NCBI GenBank assembly: GCA_964437425.1
Contig: CAYTGO010000001.1
Location: 192,573-256,572, forward strand
DNA: 64,000 nt
Direction: 5' to 3'
Source of the DNA: Scalindua sp964437425
GTDB taxonomy: Bacteria > Planctomycetota > Brocadiia > Brocadiales > Scalinduaceae
The position numbers and the translations under genes are program-made. Shown here piece after piece: positions 1-9,700 of this stretch (positions within the stretch are counted from its first letter, which is position 1; each line of letters opens with the position of its first letter). A model generated the notes under the pieces. That model saw nothing but the letters and a program-made list of their open reading frames with translations. It was not told where the DNA came from and did no database searches.

Positions 1-1
1 G

Positions 2-229
2 CTTGTATGCATGGTCAAATATTTAGTGAGTTCGTTGAAAGCGTTAGAAAAGACCAGAAATTATAGTCTTCTAGTTGGTTTAGTGGGGGGGGTAATTGTT
101 TATTTATTCAACAATTCTACAGATATTTTTGTTGTTCATGGGGTTCATCTTCAATGGGCCATAATTTTAGGGATTGCTGTAGTAATATCACAATTTAGGG
201 AGTCAGAAGCGTGTCAGAAGACGGTCTAG
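2..229 (+). CDS. C-terminal end of a membrane protein, possibly an O-antigen polymerase/ligase (cut by window edge)
   Basis: The reading frame is open to the left edge of the window, so the ATG at 11 is probably internal and the gene starts outside. What is visible are two hydrophobic helices separated by a short loop and a short charged tail. Position directly upstream of a flippase and glycosyltransferases, and the two-helix ending, suit a Wzy/WaaL-type O-antigen polymerase or ligase, but no diagnostic motif is present in this piece. It overlaps the next gene by 19 bases (211-229), indicating one transcript. A run of eight G lies inside the frame at 85-92. Confidence 0.45.
   Translation, partial: LVCMVKYLVSSLKALEKTRNYSLLVGLVGGVIVYLFNNSTDIFVVHGVHLQWAIILGIAVVISQFRESEACQKTV
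85..92 (+). repeat. G8 homopolymer inside the partial membrane-protein gene
   Basis: Eight consecutive G in an AT-rich coding context, encoding part of a Val-Gly-Gly-Val stretch in a membrane helix. Long G runs in coding DNA are typical slipped-strand sites; loss or gain of one G would truncate the last helices. Seen directly; variability is inference. Confidence 0.7.
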
Positions 230-1653
230 TCAAAAGAGCAAGGCGAAATGTATTTTATAAAATATTAGCTGAGGCGACTAAGATTCTACCGGCATTGTTA
301 TTTATTTATGTCGCTAGAGAATTGGGAGGTGATGATTTTGGCAAGTTGTCATTTGCCTTTTCATTTACCGGAATGTGTATTCTTGTCGCAGATTTTGGTT
401 TAAATAGATTACTTGTAAGAAATGTGTCCAGACAAAAAGAACTCACAGAAGAATATGTAGCTAATATTTATATATTAAAGATTGTTCTTTCGTTTATGTG
501 TGTTATTGCGATGGGTCTGTTTGTTTTTCTCGCTGGATATACTGGAGAAATGATTAAGTTAGTTATGATTTTTGGCGGTGCAGTGTTTTTTAGATCTTTG
601 ATGGAAGTATCATGTGCCGTTTTTAATGCACATGAACGAATGGACAAAGAGGCTATCTTAAAAGGAATTAACCATCTCCTCTTGTTTACATCGGGAGCGG
701 TGGTATTGGCATTGGGTTTTGGGCTTTTTGAATTGTCTAATGTTTTTTTGATAGTATATTTGATTAGCTCAATTCTTGGGTGTTTTATGGTATACAGGGG
801 TATAGTGGTTATACGTCCATGCTTCAATCTCAGGTTTTGGCGTTTTATTCTTAAGGAATCTATGCCAATTGCGTTAACGGTAACTTTTGGTGTTATCTAT
901 GTAAAAATAGATATCGTTATGCTTTCTTTGATAAGAGGGGATAATGTTGAGATTGGATGGTATTCGGCGGCAGTCAAGATAATCGAGTTGATGCATGTTA
1001 TACCTGCGATAATTGTAAGTGCGATATTCCCGATCTTCTCTATTTTACACAAAGACTCCATAGATTCTCTTGGGAAAATATACAAAACATCTTTTAAGTA
1101 TCTATTAGTAATTGCCTTGCCAATAGTAGTGGGTACGTTACTGTTGTCTGACCGTATAATTTTTTTAGTTTACGGTGAAGAATATGTTAAAGCTATTCCT
1201 GCGTTAAGGATACTAGTTTGTTCTCTAATTTTCATTTTTGTTAATTACATTTTCTTGAGTATCCTTGTGGCAGCTAACAGGCAAAAAATTAATGCAATTG
1301 TGACTGGAATATGTCTCTTCGTGAATATTTCCCTTAATATGTGTTTAATACCGTATTATGGATATTTGGGGGCAGGCTATGCAACCGTAGTTACAGAAAT
1401 TGCTTTATTTGCTATGTGTTGGTATTATGCTACAAAATATGTTTGTGAAGTCAATATTGTTGCCGTGCTTTCGAGACCGTTGGTGTGTGTGACTGTTATG
1501 GGAGCGTTTATAGTATTGACTACAGCAAGATTGAATCTGGCATTGGTAATTGCTATAAGTGTTTTAATTTATTTTACTTGCTTGTTTCTGCTCAGATTCT
1601 TCTCTAAAGATGACAAATCTATATTTTTGCATTTATTAGGTAGGCTAAAATAG
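211..1653 (+). CDS. Polysaccharide flippase, Wzx/MATE-like (MVF superfamily)
   Basis: A 480-residue integral membrane protein with about twelve to fourteen hydrophobic segments and basic inter-helix loops, the size and pattern of the oligosaccharide flippase family. Such proteins move undecaprenyl-linked sugar units across the inner membrane. The N-terminal half carries the family-like stretch FIYVARELGGDDFGKLSF near residues 28-45. The start is GTG at 211, with a GGGAG-like ribosome site about ten bases upstream and inside the previous frame; no in-frame ATG fits better. It is followed with no gap by a glycosyltransferase at 1654, so the block 1-6288 reads as one surface-glycan operon. The substrate cannot be told from sequence. 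Confidence 0.85.
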   Translation: MSEDGLVKRARRNVFYKILAEATKILPALLFIYVARELGGDDFGKLSFAFSFTGMCILVADFGLNRLLVRNVSRQKELTEEYVANIYILKIVLSFMCVIAMGLFVFLAGYTGEMIKLVMIFGGAVFFRSLMEVSCAVFNAHERMDKEAILKGINHLLLFTSGAVVLALGFGLFELSNVFLIVYLISSILGCFMVYRGIVVIRPCFNLRFWRFILKESMPIALTVTFGVIYVKIDIVMLSLIRGDNVEIGWYSAAVKIIELMHVIPAIIVSAIFPIFSILHKDSIDSLGKIYKTSFKYLLVIALPIVVGTLLLSDRIIFLVYGEEYVKAIPALRILVCSLIFIFVNYIFLSILVAANRQKINAIVTGICLFVNISLNMCLIPYYGYLGAGYATVVTEIALFAMCWYYATKYVCEVNIVAVLSRPLVCVTVMGAFIVLTTARLNLALVIAISVLIYFTCLFLLRFFSKDDKSIFLHLLGRLK

Positions 1654-2757
1654 ATGAAGGTATTAGTATTATGGAAGGCTCTAGTATCAGAGACATATCA
1701 TAAAAGATTTACTGAATTGGCAAGGTTTAAGGATGTTGAGTTAACCCTGGTTGTACCAACAGAATGGGATAATACAAGGCGAGAGAAGGAGTACTGCAAA
1801 AAATGTAAAGTGATTCCTTTAAAGATTGTAATGAGCGGTTATAACCATTTTCACTGGTATCCGGGGCTGGCAAAAGTTATAAGGCATGTTAGGCCTGATA
1901 TATTGCATATTGAGGAGGAACATTATAGTGTTGTTACATTTCAAGCAATCCGATTAGCAAGGAAATACAATGTAAAATGTATGTTTGTTTCATTACAAAA
2001 TATTTATAAGATATATCCATTTCCATTTTCATGGATAGAAAGATATAACATGAGAAATGCGGATTGTGCAGTAGCCGCTAGCGATGAAATAAGAAATGTT
2101 CTTATGAGGAAAGGTTTAGATAAGGAACAGATTCCAGTGATACCTTACGGTGTAGACCATTTGATGTATTGTAAAATGGAATCTCAAGAGCTAAGATCTA
2201 AATTAGGGATGGATAGTTTTACAATTGGGTTTATAGGCAGGTTTGTAAAAGAAAAGGGTATTATGGATTTGCTAAAAGCAGTATCCCGGATAAACAGCGA
2301 TTTTAATCTCTTGTTGGTAGGTAGCGGTAAATTAAGGCATGAAATAGAGGTGGAAGGGAAGCGCTTGGGAATCTCAGGGAAGATTAGGATTGTAGATTCA
2401 ATTCCGTCATCCAGAGTTCCGCATTACTTAAACTGTATGGATTGTTTAGTGCTTCCTTCCCGTACAACTAGAAAGTGGAAAGAACAATTTGGAAGGGTCC
2501 TGACTGAGGCAATGTCGTGTGGAGTGCCAGTTATTGGATCTGATTCCGGAGAGATTCCAAGTGTTCTAAGTAATTGTGGATTAATATATAAAGAGGGTGA
2601 TGTTGATGAGTTGTATTCAAAGATAAAACTGTTAAACGATAATATAGACTTGAGAGCGGAATTAGCAAAAAAGGGTAGACGAAGAGTGTTAGATCATTTT
2701 ACTCAGGAAATAGTTGCGAGAGAAACTTATAAGATTTACCAGAAAATGATGTGTTAA
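1654..2757 (+). CDS. Glycosyltransferase family 4
   Basis: A 367-residue cytoplasmic GT-B enzyme. The C-terminal domain starts near residue 188 with IGFIGRFVKEKG, the nucleotide-sugar domain entry, and carries the E-x7-E pattern of retaining GT4 enzymes in FGRVLTEAMSCGVPVIGSDSGE near residues 283-303. The N-terminal domain has the acceptor-side signature DILHIEEEHYS. The ATG directly follows the flippase stop codon, so translation is probably coupled. It likely adds one sugar to the undecaprenyl-linked repeat unit; donor and linkage are unknown. The sequence is confidently a GT4, the exact role is not. Confidence 0.88.
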   Translation: MKVLVLWKALVSETYHKRFTELARFKDVELTLVVPTEWDNTRREKEYCKKCKVIPLKIVMSGYNHFHWYPGLAKVIRHVRPDILHIEEEHYSVVTFQAIRLARKYNVKCMFVSLQNIYKIYPFPFSWIERYNMRNADCAVAASDEIRNVLMRKGLDKEQIPVIPYGVDHLMYCKMESQELRSKLGMDSFTIGFIGRFVKEKGIMDLLKAVSRINSDFNLLLVGSGKLRHEIEVEGKRLGISGKIRIVDSIPSSRVPHYLNCMDCLVLPSRTTRKWKEQFGRVLTEAMSCGVPVIGSDSGEIPSVLSNCGLIYKEGDVDELYSKIKLLNDNIDLRAELAKKGRRRVLDHFTQEIVARETYKIYQKMMC

Positions 2758-2844
2758 AGAGAGGATATTGTAAACATATTTTTTGTGTAATTTCGACTAT
2801 TAAGTGCAACCATTGGCTTTATTGGATTTATGGTTAAATAATAA

Positions 2845-3987
2845 ATGAGAGTCGCACTAGTTCACGACTGGCTCACTGGTATGCGAGGAGGAGAGAAGGT
2901 TCTTGAAGTCTTTTGTGAACTCTTCCCAGATGCACATCTATATACCCTGATGCATAATAAGGGAAGTCTCTCTGATGCCATAGAGGATATGGACATTAGG
3001 ACATCTTTCATACAGAAACTACCTCTTATTAAGAAAAAATATCGACATCTTCTACCAATATTTCCAACTGCTATAGAACGTTTTGATTTAAGGGGATATG
3101 ATATTGTCCTGTCAAGCAGTCATTGTGTTGCTAAAGGTGTAATAACAGGAGTAGATACATTACACATATGCTATTGTTTTACGCCAATGAGATATATCTG
3201 GGATTTGTACAGTTTATATTTTGATAAGGCAAGGGCGGGCATGATTACACGAATAGCTACTTCCCTTGTATTAAATTATTTGCGTAAATGGGATGTGGCA
3301 AGTAGCAAACGTGTAGACAGATTTGTGGCTATTTCCAGGTACATTGCCGAAAGGATAAAAAAAAACTATGACAGGGATTCTGATTTAATTTATCCACCGG
3401 TTGATTGTTCGTATTTCAAGCCAGAGTTGGCAAATGATGGTTTTTATCTAATGGTTTCACCTCTCGCACCAAATAAACGTGTAGATCTTGCTGTTGAGGC
3501 ATTCAATACAATTGGTCTGCCGCTTATAGTAATCGGCTCTGGACAGGAAGAGAAGAAATTGGAGAAGATGGCTGGCAAAAATATCAAACTTATGGGATGG
3601 CAGTCAGATGAAATAGTCAGGGAACACTATGTTAATTGTAAAGCATTGATATTCCCGGGAGTGGAGGACTTTGGTATTGTTCCTTTAGAGGCACAGGCAT
3701 GCGGAAAACCTGTAATCGCTTTTGGCGAGGGTGGTGCGCTTGAAACGATAATTCCACTGGGTGAGAATATTGAAAATAATAATGCTACTGGTATGTTCTT
3801 TTATGAGCAGACGCCCGAGTCTCTGGTTCAAGCCGTACAGCATTTTGAAAAAACGCAAGATCAGTTTAATTGGCAGGCAATTAGAAAAAATGCTGAATCA
3901 TTTGACAGGGTTATCTTTAAAGATAAGATTAAAAAATACATTGAAAAGGAATATAAGGAGTTTAGGCAGGATTTGCAGGATAAATAA
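2845..3987 (+). CDS. Glycosyltransferase family 4, WbaZ-like
   Basis: A 380-residue GT4 enzyme beginning with the group-typical MRVALVHDWLTGMRGGEKVL. The C-terminal nucleotide-sugar domain has the E-x7-E pair in EDFGIVPLEAQACGKPVIAF near residues 273-292. Members with this N-terminus include mannosyl-/rhamnosyl-transferases of O-antigen and exopolysaccharide loci (family knowledge). It sits 87 bases after another GT4 and four bases before the WcaJ-type transferase, in the same direction, which supports a single glycan assembly operon. Acceptor and donor sugars are not determinable here. Confidence 0.88.
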   Translation: MRVALVHDWLTGMRGGEKVLEVFCELFPDAHLYTLMHNKGSLSDAIEDMDIRTSFIQKLPLIKKKYRHLLPIFPTAIERFDLRGYDIVLSSSHCVAKGVITGVDTLHICYCFTPMRYIWDLYSLYFDKARAGMITRIATSLVLNYLRKWDVASSKRVDRFVAISRYIAERIKKNYDRDSDLIYPPVDCSYFKPELANDGFYLMVSPLAPNKRVDLAVEAFNTIGLPLIVIGSGQEEKKLEKMAGKNIKLMGWQSDEIVREHYVNCKALIFPGVEDFGIVPLEAQACGKPVIAFGEGGALETIIPLGENIENNNATGMFFYEQTPESLVQAVQHFEKTQDQFNWQAIRKNAESFDRVIFKDKIKKYIEKEYKEFRQDLQDK

Positions 3988-3990
3988 GAA

Positions 3991-5400
3991 ATGTTAAAAA
4001 AACACAGTAAATTCTTTGAAACACTGGTTCTGCTCCTTGATTGGATAACACTATCCTGTTCCTGGATATTGGCTTATTTTTTACGTTTTTATGTTCCTAT
4101 TATTCCTGTGTCTAAAGGCATCCCTCCATTTCTTACATATCTTACGCTTCTCATTATTATGCTGCCACTCTGGTATATCGTTTTCAAGGCATTTGGTCTG
4201 TACAGGCCAAGAAGGATTTCGTCCAAGTTTGCAGAGGTAGTGAATATTGCAACGGCAACCGCAATTGCTATCTTGATTTTGGTTTCGCTAACATTTTTTG
4301 TAAGAAGATACGAGTTCTCAAGGCTTACTTTCGTGTATTTTGGGATAATCTGCGTGGTTGCTCTTTGTGTTGAAAGAATTATTTTTCGTGAATTTTTAAG
4401 GTTGATTAGAAAGAGAGGATATAATCTAAGACATGCCTTAATCGTAGGGACAGGGAATTTAGCACTGGATGTTACGGATAGGGTACATAGTCACCCGGAG
4501 CTTGGGATCAAAATAAGAGGATTCTTGTGTGAAGATAACTCTAAAATCGGCAGTGAACTAAAAGGTTTTAAGGTACTGGATACTTTTGAAAATATTCTAA
4601 ATATTGTAAAAGATCACAACATTGACATGGTCTTGATAACCCTTCCATTAAGTGCTCATGAGAGATTAAAGACGATCCTTGACGATATAGGTGACGAGAT
4701 GGTCTCAATCATGCTGATTCCTGATTTGCTTGAGCTTGCTACATTACGTGGAGATATTGGTGAGTTTGAAGGTATGCCTATAATCAGTTTAAGGGATACT
4801 CCTTTATACGGCTGGAATGTAGTGGCCAAAAGAGTAATGGATGTAATGTTGTCGATAGCCATATTATTAGCGGTATCTCCTTTAATGTTTGTTATCTCGA
4901 TTCTGGTAAAGGCAACGTCAGTAGGGCCTGTTTTCTACAGACAGGAGCGTATGGGGCTTGATGGAAAGATTTTCAGTATGCTGAAGTTCAGGACGATGGA
5001 AACTCAGGCAGAAAAGGAGACTGGGCCAGTTTGGGCAGCAAAGGGTGATTCTCGAAGGACACCAATTGGTTCTTTTTTGAGAAAGACAAGTATTGATGAG
5101 CTTCCTCAGTTCTTTAATGTGCTTAAAGGGGATATGAGTGTTGTCGGCCCAAGGCCGGAGAGAGAATTTTTCATACAACAGTTTAGAAGCAAGATTCCTA
5201 AGTATATGTTGAGACATAAAATGAAGGCTGGTATAACCGGTTGGGCACAAATCAGTGGATGGAGAGGGAATACTTCGCTGGAGAAAAGAATTGAATATGA
5301 CCTGTATTATATAGAAAACTGGAGTCTTTGGTTTGATTTAGAGATAATGTGGTTAACTATTTGGAAGGGAAAGGGATTTATAGATAAACATGCTTACTGA
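3991..5400 (+). CDS. Undecaprenyl-phosphate sugar phosphotransferase, WcaJ-type
   Basis: A 469-residue polyisoprenyl-phosphate hexose-1-phosphate transferase. Four N-terminal membrane helices (about residues 10-130) are followed by a Rossmann-like segment starting LIVGTGNLA and, from about residue 275, the catalytic phosphoglycosyltransferase domain with KRVMDV, GPVFYRQERMG, FSMLKFRTM, SIDELPQFFNVLKGDMS and VVGPRPE. The family transfers glucose-1-P or galactose-1-P to undecaprenyl phosphate, the first step of repeat-unit synthesis. The gene lies at the end of the glycosyltransferase series, three bases after the preceding stop. UDP-glucose dehydrogenase and phosphomannomutase elsewhere in the window could supply related sugars. 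Confidence 0.92.
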   Translation: MLKKHSKFFETLVLLLDWITLSCSWILAYFLRFYVPIIPVSKGIPPFLTYLTLLIIMLPLWYIVFKAFGLYRPRRISSKFAEVVNIATATAIAILILVSLTFFVRRYEFSRLTFVYFGIICVVALCVERIIFREFLRLIRKRGYNLRHALIVGTGNLALDVTDRVHSHPELGIKIRGFLCEDNSKIGSELKGFKVLDTFENILNIVKDHNIDMVLITLPLSAHERLKTILDDIGDEMVSIMLIPDLLELATLRGDIGEFEGMPIISLRDTPLYGWNVVAKRVMDVMLSIAILLAVSPLMFVISILVKATSVGPVFYRQERMGLDGKIFSMLKFRTMETQAEKETGPVWAAKGDSRRTPIGSFLRKTSIDELPQFFNVLKGDMSVVGPRPEREFFIQQFRSKIPKYMLRHKMKAGITGWAQISGWRGNTSLEKRIEYDLYYIENWSLWFDLEIMWLTIWKGKGFIDKHAY

Positions 5401-5421
5401 GATTCTTAATAGTAAATCTAA

Positions 5422-6288
5422 ATGAGCTGGTTTGTATACGCACTTGTTTGTGCCTTAAGTCTGGCAACTGCAGATGCATTGAGTAAAAAAGCATTAGATG
5501 ATAATTCTGATCCATCTATTATCGCCTGGGTCAGGACTGGTTATACGCTACCGTTTATGATTATCATCATCCCATTCATTGATGTACCCCCGCTTGATGG
5601 TGTTTTCTATATGGCAACATTTGCGGCTGTACCACTTGATATAGTCGCTCTGCTGTTATATATGAAGGCGATAAAGATCTCACCTCTTTCGTTAACACTC
5701 CCATTTTTATCCTTAACCCCTGTCTTTATGGTTGGAACATCATACATTATACTGGGAGAAATGCCTGATCAATCTGGTCTTATAGGAATAATTTTGGTTG
5801 TAATAGGTGCTTATCTACTAAACGTTCACACCATAAGTCGAGGGTTATTTGAACCATTTAAGGCAATCGCGAAAGAACATGGTTCTGTCCTAATGATTAT
5901 TGTTGCCTTTGTATTCAGCGTAGGAGCATGTATTGGCAAAATAGCGGTACAACATTCGGACCCTCTCTTTTTCAGTGTTACTTACTCATTTTTATTGTCT
6001 TTTATCTTCTATCTGGTAATCAGCTTCAGTACCAAGCATTTCTATTCGAAAGTATTCTCCAGACCTGTACTTTTTCTTCTTATTGGTATACTGATAACTT
6101 TAATGATAGTTACACACTTTAAAGCAGTTAACCTTGTCGAGGTGGCCTATCTGGTTTCAGTTAAACGCTTGAGCATTCTTTTCGGTGCTATTTATGGTGT
6201 TATGTTATTTAAGGAAACAAATATTAAAGAGAGGCTTTTAGGGGCAACCGTTATGGTTTCTGGAATTGTTATGATTACCGTTTTTTGA
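5422..6288 (+). CDS. EamA/DMT-family transporter
   Basis: A 288-residue protein made of ten hydrophobic segments arranged as two five-helix halves, the EamA (drug/metabolite transporter) layout. The first half ends in PLSLTLPFLSLTPVFMVG, a typical EamA helix sequence, and the second half ends in the matching VKRLSILFGAIYGVMLFKE. It follows the WcaJ-type gene by 21 bases and may be co-transcribed with the glycan genes; related small transporters flip sugar-lipids in some pathways, but the substrate cannot be inferred. Convergent with metF. Confidence 0.85.
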   Translation: MSWFVYALVCALSLATADALSKKALDDNSDPSIIAWVRTGYTLPFMIIIIPFIDVPPLDGVFYMATFAAVPLDIVALLLYMKAIKISPLSLTLPFLSLTPVFMVGTSYIILGEMPDQSGLIGIILVVIGAYLLNVHTISRGLFEPFKAIAKEHGSVLMIIVAFVFSVGACIGKIAVQHSDPLFFSVTYSFLLSFIFYLVISFSTKHFYSKVFSRPVLFLLIGILITLMIVTHFKAVNLVEVAYLVSVKRLSILFGAIYGVMLFKETNIKERLLGATVMVSGIVMITVF

Positions 6289-6389
6289 GAGCACTCTAAC
6301 GGAAAGAGAATGATGTGCAAAGTTTACTCAATGTGTGGGGAAATAAAAGAATAGCTGGAAATAAAATAACGTCATTAAAAAAGGGTAGG

Positions 6390-7343
6390 TTATGGTGTCG
6401 GCCTTGGGAGCAGCCCCGCTCTTTCTGTAATTTCCGGAACTATTTCTTCCCACTCAACAGCCATTATGTGAACCCCTGAGACTCCTTCAATTTTCTTCAC
6501 TCGCTCAATCACTTCAAGGCATATGTTTATGCCTTCAGCTTTTTTCTTTTCAGCTCCTTCCAGACGCTTTATTAACTCATCAGGCACGTCCATACCGGGT
6601 ACATTTTTCTTCATGTACTTAGCCATACCGAGAGACCTGATAGGTGTGACTCCTGCCAGAATAGATACTTGTTTATGTAATCCCATGGCCCTGACCATGC
6701 CCATCCACTCCTCAAACTTTTCCACATTGTAGATGATCTGGGTTTGAATAAAATCTGCTCCCGCCTTTACCTTTTTTGCAAGTCGAGCAGCCCTGTATTG
6801 GAAAGGATCCGCAAAAGGATTCTCTGCAGCACCTAAGAAGAGCTTTGGCTCTTCTGATTTCAGCTCTTCGCCGGACTGAAATTTTTTCTCATCTCTCATC
6901 TGTCTGAACATATCTAGAAGTTGGATGGAGTCTATATCGAAAACTCCTTTGGCCTCAGGATGATCACCAAAACATTGATGATCTCCTGTCAGGCACAGAA
7001 GATTTTTCATGCCCAGGCTTGCAGCGCCAAGTATATCGCTCTGCATTGCTATTCTATTTCTATCTCTACATGTCATTTGTACAACGGGTTCCATTCCCAT
7101 GTCGAGGAGTATGGCTCCGCTTGCGATACTGGAAAGGCGTACCATTGCTGTTTGACAGTCAGTTAAATTAAATGCATCCGCATAGCCTTTTAAGAACTCT
7201 GCTTTTTCTTCTACTGCTTTCCGACTGGCTCCCCTGGGAGGGCCTAGTTCTGACGTAACAACAAATTCACCCTTCTTGAGAAGCTTCTCTAAATTACTTC
7301 CTGATTTAGCATTATTATTGTTTGTGTCGTGTTCTTCGCTCAT
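6390..7343 (-). CDS. metF: 5,10-methylenetetrahydrofolate reductase
   Basis: A 317-residue FAD-dependent TIM-barrel enzyme that interconverts methylene-THF and methyl-THF. Family elements are visible in order: EFVVTSELGPPRG with the catalytic Glu near residue 34, LLCLTGDHQCFGDHP for FAD binding, and GADFIQTQIIYNVEKFEEW near the end of the barrel. It is slightly longer than the usual 280-300 residues because of a Lys/Asn-rich N-terminus. The start at 7343 is 41 bases after an iron-sulfur flavoprotein gene, same strand, the layout in which acetyl-CoA-pathway MetF receives electrons from a partner complex. No separate metV gene is seen here. Confidence 0.92.
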   Translation of the reverse strand: MSEEHDTNNNNAKSGSNLEKLLKKGEFVVTSELGPPRGASRKAVEEKAEFLKGYADAFNLTDCQTAMVRLSSIASGAILLDMGMEPVVQMTCRDRNRIAMQSDILGAASLGMKNLLCLTGDHQCFGDHPEAKGVFDIDSIQLLDMFRQMRDEKKFQSGEELKSEEPKLFLGAAENPFADPFQYRAARLAKKVKAGADFIQTQIIYNVEKFEEWMGMVRAMGLHKQVSILAGVTPIRSLGMAKYMKKNVPGMDVPDELIKRLEGAEKKKAEGINICLEVIERVKKIEGVSGVHIMAVEWEEIVPEITERAGLLPRPTP

Positions 7344-7384
7344 AGTGATATTAAAAGGTTATTAAGGAATTATAAGATTAGATT

Positions 7385-9460
7385 TCAAAGTTTTTTTATC
7401 TCTTCTATCAATTGATTCGCTGTTTGTAGAAAGCTGTCTCCGTCTTGGCCGGGAAGCATATGATACTTTATCCTTTCTTTCTCAATGCCAATTGATGTTA
7501 AGAAATCCATTGCAGTTTCAGCTCTCTGTTCTGCCCAGGTATTACACGAATCACCAAAATGACACGAGTCATCACATGATGTAATTAAAACGCCATCGGC
7601 GCCTTTCTCAAATGCGTCGAGTATTAAACCGGGTCTTAACTTTCCTAAGCTGAGTAAATTTACTTGCCTGATGTTTGCCGGTAGTATTTCTTTGGAGAGA
7701 GCCAAGTCTAGATTATAGCTGCAATAGAAGTTTACAATCAACGGTTCAGATGTCTTTGTGTCTTTAAAGGCTTCATGTAATTGATCTTTACCCATATCCT
7801 CATACGGCCCTTTAAACTCTATTGCCTTGGCTGGACATTCTACAACACACATTCCGCAAGATTGGCAATCATTATCTATATAAGCAAAATTTTCATCTTC
7901 TTTTATTTTTGGTATTTCAAAAGGGCAAACTCTGACACAGGTCAGGCATGCAATACAGGCGTCTGGAGAGACGGAGGCTCCGTTTCCGCAGTTCATGCAA
8001 CGCATTGCTTCTCGTACTGCAATCTCTTCTGTAAAACCCAGTTCAACCTCATCGAAATTTCCGACCCTTGTATCCGGATCGAGGGCTGGCATTTCATCCC
8101 TCTCTTCTCTCTTTATTTTGTCTACCCTTGTTTCTGTTTTTGACAGTTCGTCAATAGGTTTTACATCTCTGAATTTGTGATCACTCTCAGAAATCTTTCG
8201 GAGATAATTGTGTATAGATATTGCAGCTTTCTTACCATGACCCAAACCCATAGTAAGTGTTCCTCTTCCTAATACCACATCACCACCCGCAAAAACGCCC
8301 GGCATGCCGGTACTTAAAGTATCAGCATCTGCGGTTATCGTACCTCCCCTGGTAACCTCTATCTCTTCGTGTCCTTCAAGAAATGATAGATCTGATGCCT
8401 GGCCAATGGCCAGAATGATTGTATCCGCATTTATTACAGATTCACTTCCTTCGTGAAATGATGGATTAAATCTTCCCTGGCTGTCGAAAACAGATTTTAC
8501 CTTAAGCGTTTCAAGGCCAGTGACCTTGCCGTTTTCTCCTATAATTCTTTTAGGGCCGAATGAGGCATGAAGTATTGCTTTCTCCTGCAGTGTCTCTTCG
8601 ATTTCGTAATCAGAGGTTGGCATCCCATCTCTAGACTCCAGGCATACTATGTTAACTTCTTTTGGGCCGAGCCTTAAAGCCGTTCTCGCGCAATCCATAG
8701 CAACTGCTCCACCGCCAATTACCAGAACATTGTTTCCAACCTTTGCATTATCATGGCAGTTTGCACTCTTAAGAAATGATATTGCATCCTGCACTCCATC
8801 CAAATCAGTGCCTTCAATAGGCAGGCGCCTTGTTACAGGCAAGCCTACAGCTAAAAATGTAATATCAAAATCCTTTTTTAAATCGTCAAAGGAAATATCC
8901 TCACCTATAGTTGTGTTGTATTTTATTTCTACACCAAGATCTGTGATAAATTTGATGTCTTTATCCATAAATTCTCTTGGCAGGCGGTATGTCGGCACTC
9001 CCATACGAAGCATACCTCCGGGACCGGAATGAGCCTCAAAGATAGTACATGGATATCCGAGGAGAGCCAGGTCTTTTGCGGCGGCCAATCCTGCCGGTCC
9101 TGCACCAATGATTGCAATCTTCTCTGAATACTTGATCTCTGACTGTTTGTTACTGCCTTGTGTGTCTTCGTTGAAAAAACCATCAGCCAGAAAACGTTTA
9201 AGCCATGCAATTGCGATAGGCTTATCTATGTCTTTCCTTCTACATTCATCCTCGCATGGATGAGTGCATATGCGTCCACACGCTGATGGTAAAGCGTTTC
9301 TTTCTGCAACTACCTTTATTGCATCAGAAAATTGGCCCCTTGCGATCAATTGTATATAATCACGTGCATCCTGACGTATCGGACAGGCAACGATGCATGG
9401 TGCTTCTTCGTCAATATCGTATCTGTCTATTTTTGATTTGTCCCCAAATACATCCGTCAT
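7385..9460 (-). CDS. GltD-like FAD/[4Fe-4S] oxidoreductase fused to an MvhD-like [2Fe-2S] domain
   Basis: A 691-residue electron-transfer protein. Order of parts: an N-terminal helical [4Fe-4S] segment with Cys22, Cys26, Cys61, Cys65, Cys69 and Cys73; an FAD Rossmann fold with GAGPAG at 119-124; an NAD(P)H fold with GGGAVAMDCA; a 2x[4Fe-4S] ferredoxin part with CIACLTCVRVCP and CQSCGMCVVECP; and a C-terminal domain of about 115 residues with Cys in FYCSYN and in SCDDSCHFGDSC followed by AEQR, resembling the MvhD/FlpD hydrogenase delta subunit. It lies just upstream of metF on the same strand. I infer that it passes NAD(P)H or ferredoxin electrons to MetF; the exact donor is unknown. Confidence 0.85.
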   Translation of the reverse strand: MTDVFGDKSKIDRYDIDEEAPCIVACPIRQDARDYIQLIARGQFSDAIKVVAERNALPSACGRICTHPCEDECRRKDIDKPIAIAWLKRFLADGFFNEDTQGSNKQSEIKYSEKIAIIGAGPAGLAAAKDLALLGYPCTIFEAHSGPGGMLRMGVPTYRLPREFMDKDIKFITDLGVEIKYNTTIGEDISFDDLKKDFDITFLAVGLPVTRRLPIEGTDLDGVQDAISFLKSANCHDNAKVGNNVLVIGGGAVAMDCARTALRLGPKEVNIVCLESRDGMPTSDYEIEETLQEKAILHASFGPKRIIGENGKVTGLETLKVKSVFDSQGRFNPSFHEGSESVINADTIILAIGQASDLSFLEGHEEIEVTRGGTITADADTLSTGMPGVFAGGDVVLGRGTLTMGLGHGKKAAISIHNYLRKISESDHKFRDVKPIDELSKTETRVDKIKREERDEMPALDPDTRVGNFDEVELGFTEEIAVREAMRCMNCGNGASVSPDACIACLTCVRVCPFEIPKIKEDENFAYIDNDCQSCGMCVVECPAKAIEFKGPYEDMGKDQLHEAFKDTKTSEPLIVNFYCSYNLDLALSKEILPANIRQVNLLSLGKLRPGLILDAFEKGADGVLITSCDDSCHFGDSCNTWAEQRAETAMDFLTSIGIEKERIKYHMLPGQDGDSFLQTANQLIEEIKKL

Positions 9461-9700
9461 ATATTTTTAACCTTTATCAAGTAAATACTGAGCAAAATCG
9501 TTGCTTTTTAAGAAGGGAATATTCTATTTTGATAATGACATTATGTCAAGTGAAATTGGATTTGCGTAAATCATAGAAGAGAATGTTACGCAGTAAATAA
9601 CGCGCAGTGTTTTTTTGCCATCCGGTTCATTTGCCGGTTAGAGGAATACTGATTCTAAATTTGTTAATACTTAAGAGTTCAAGTTCTATCTTAAACTGGA

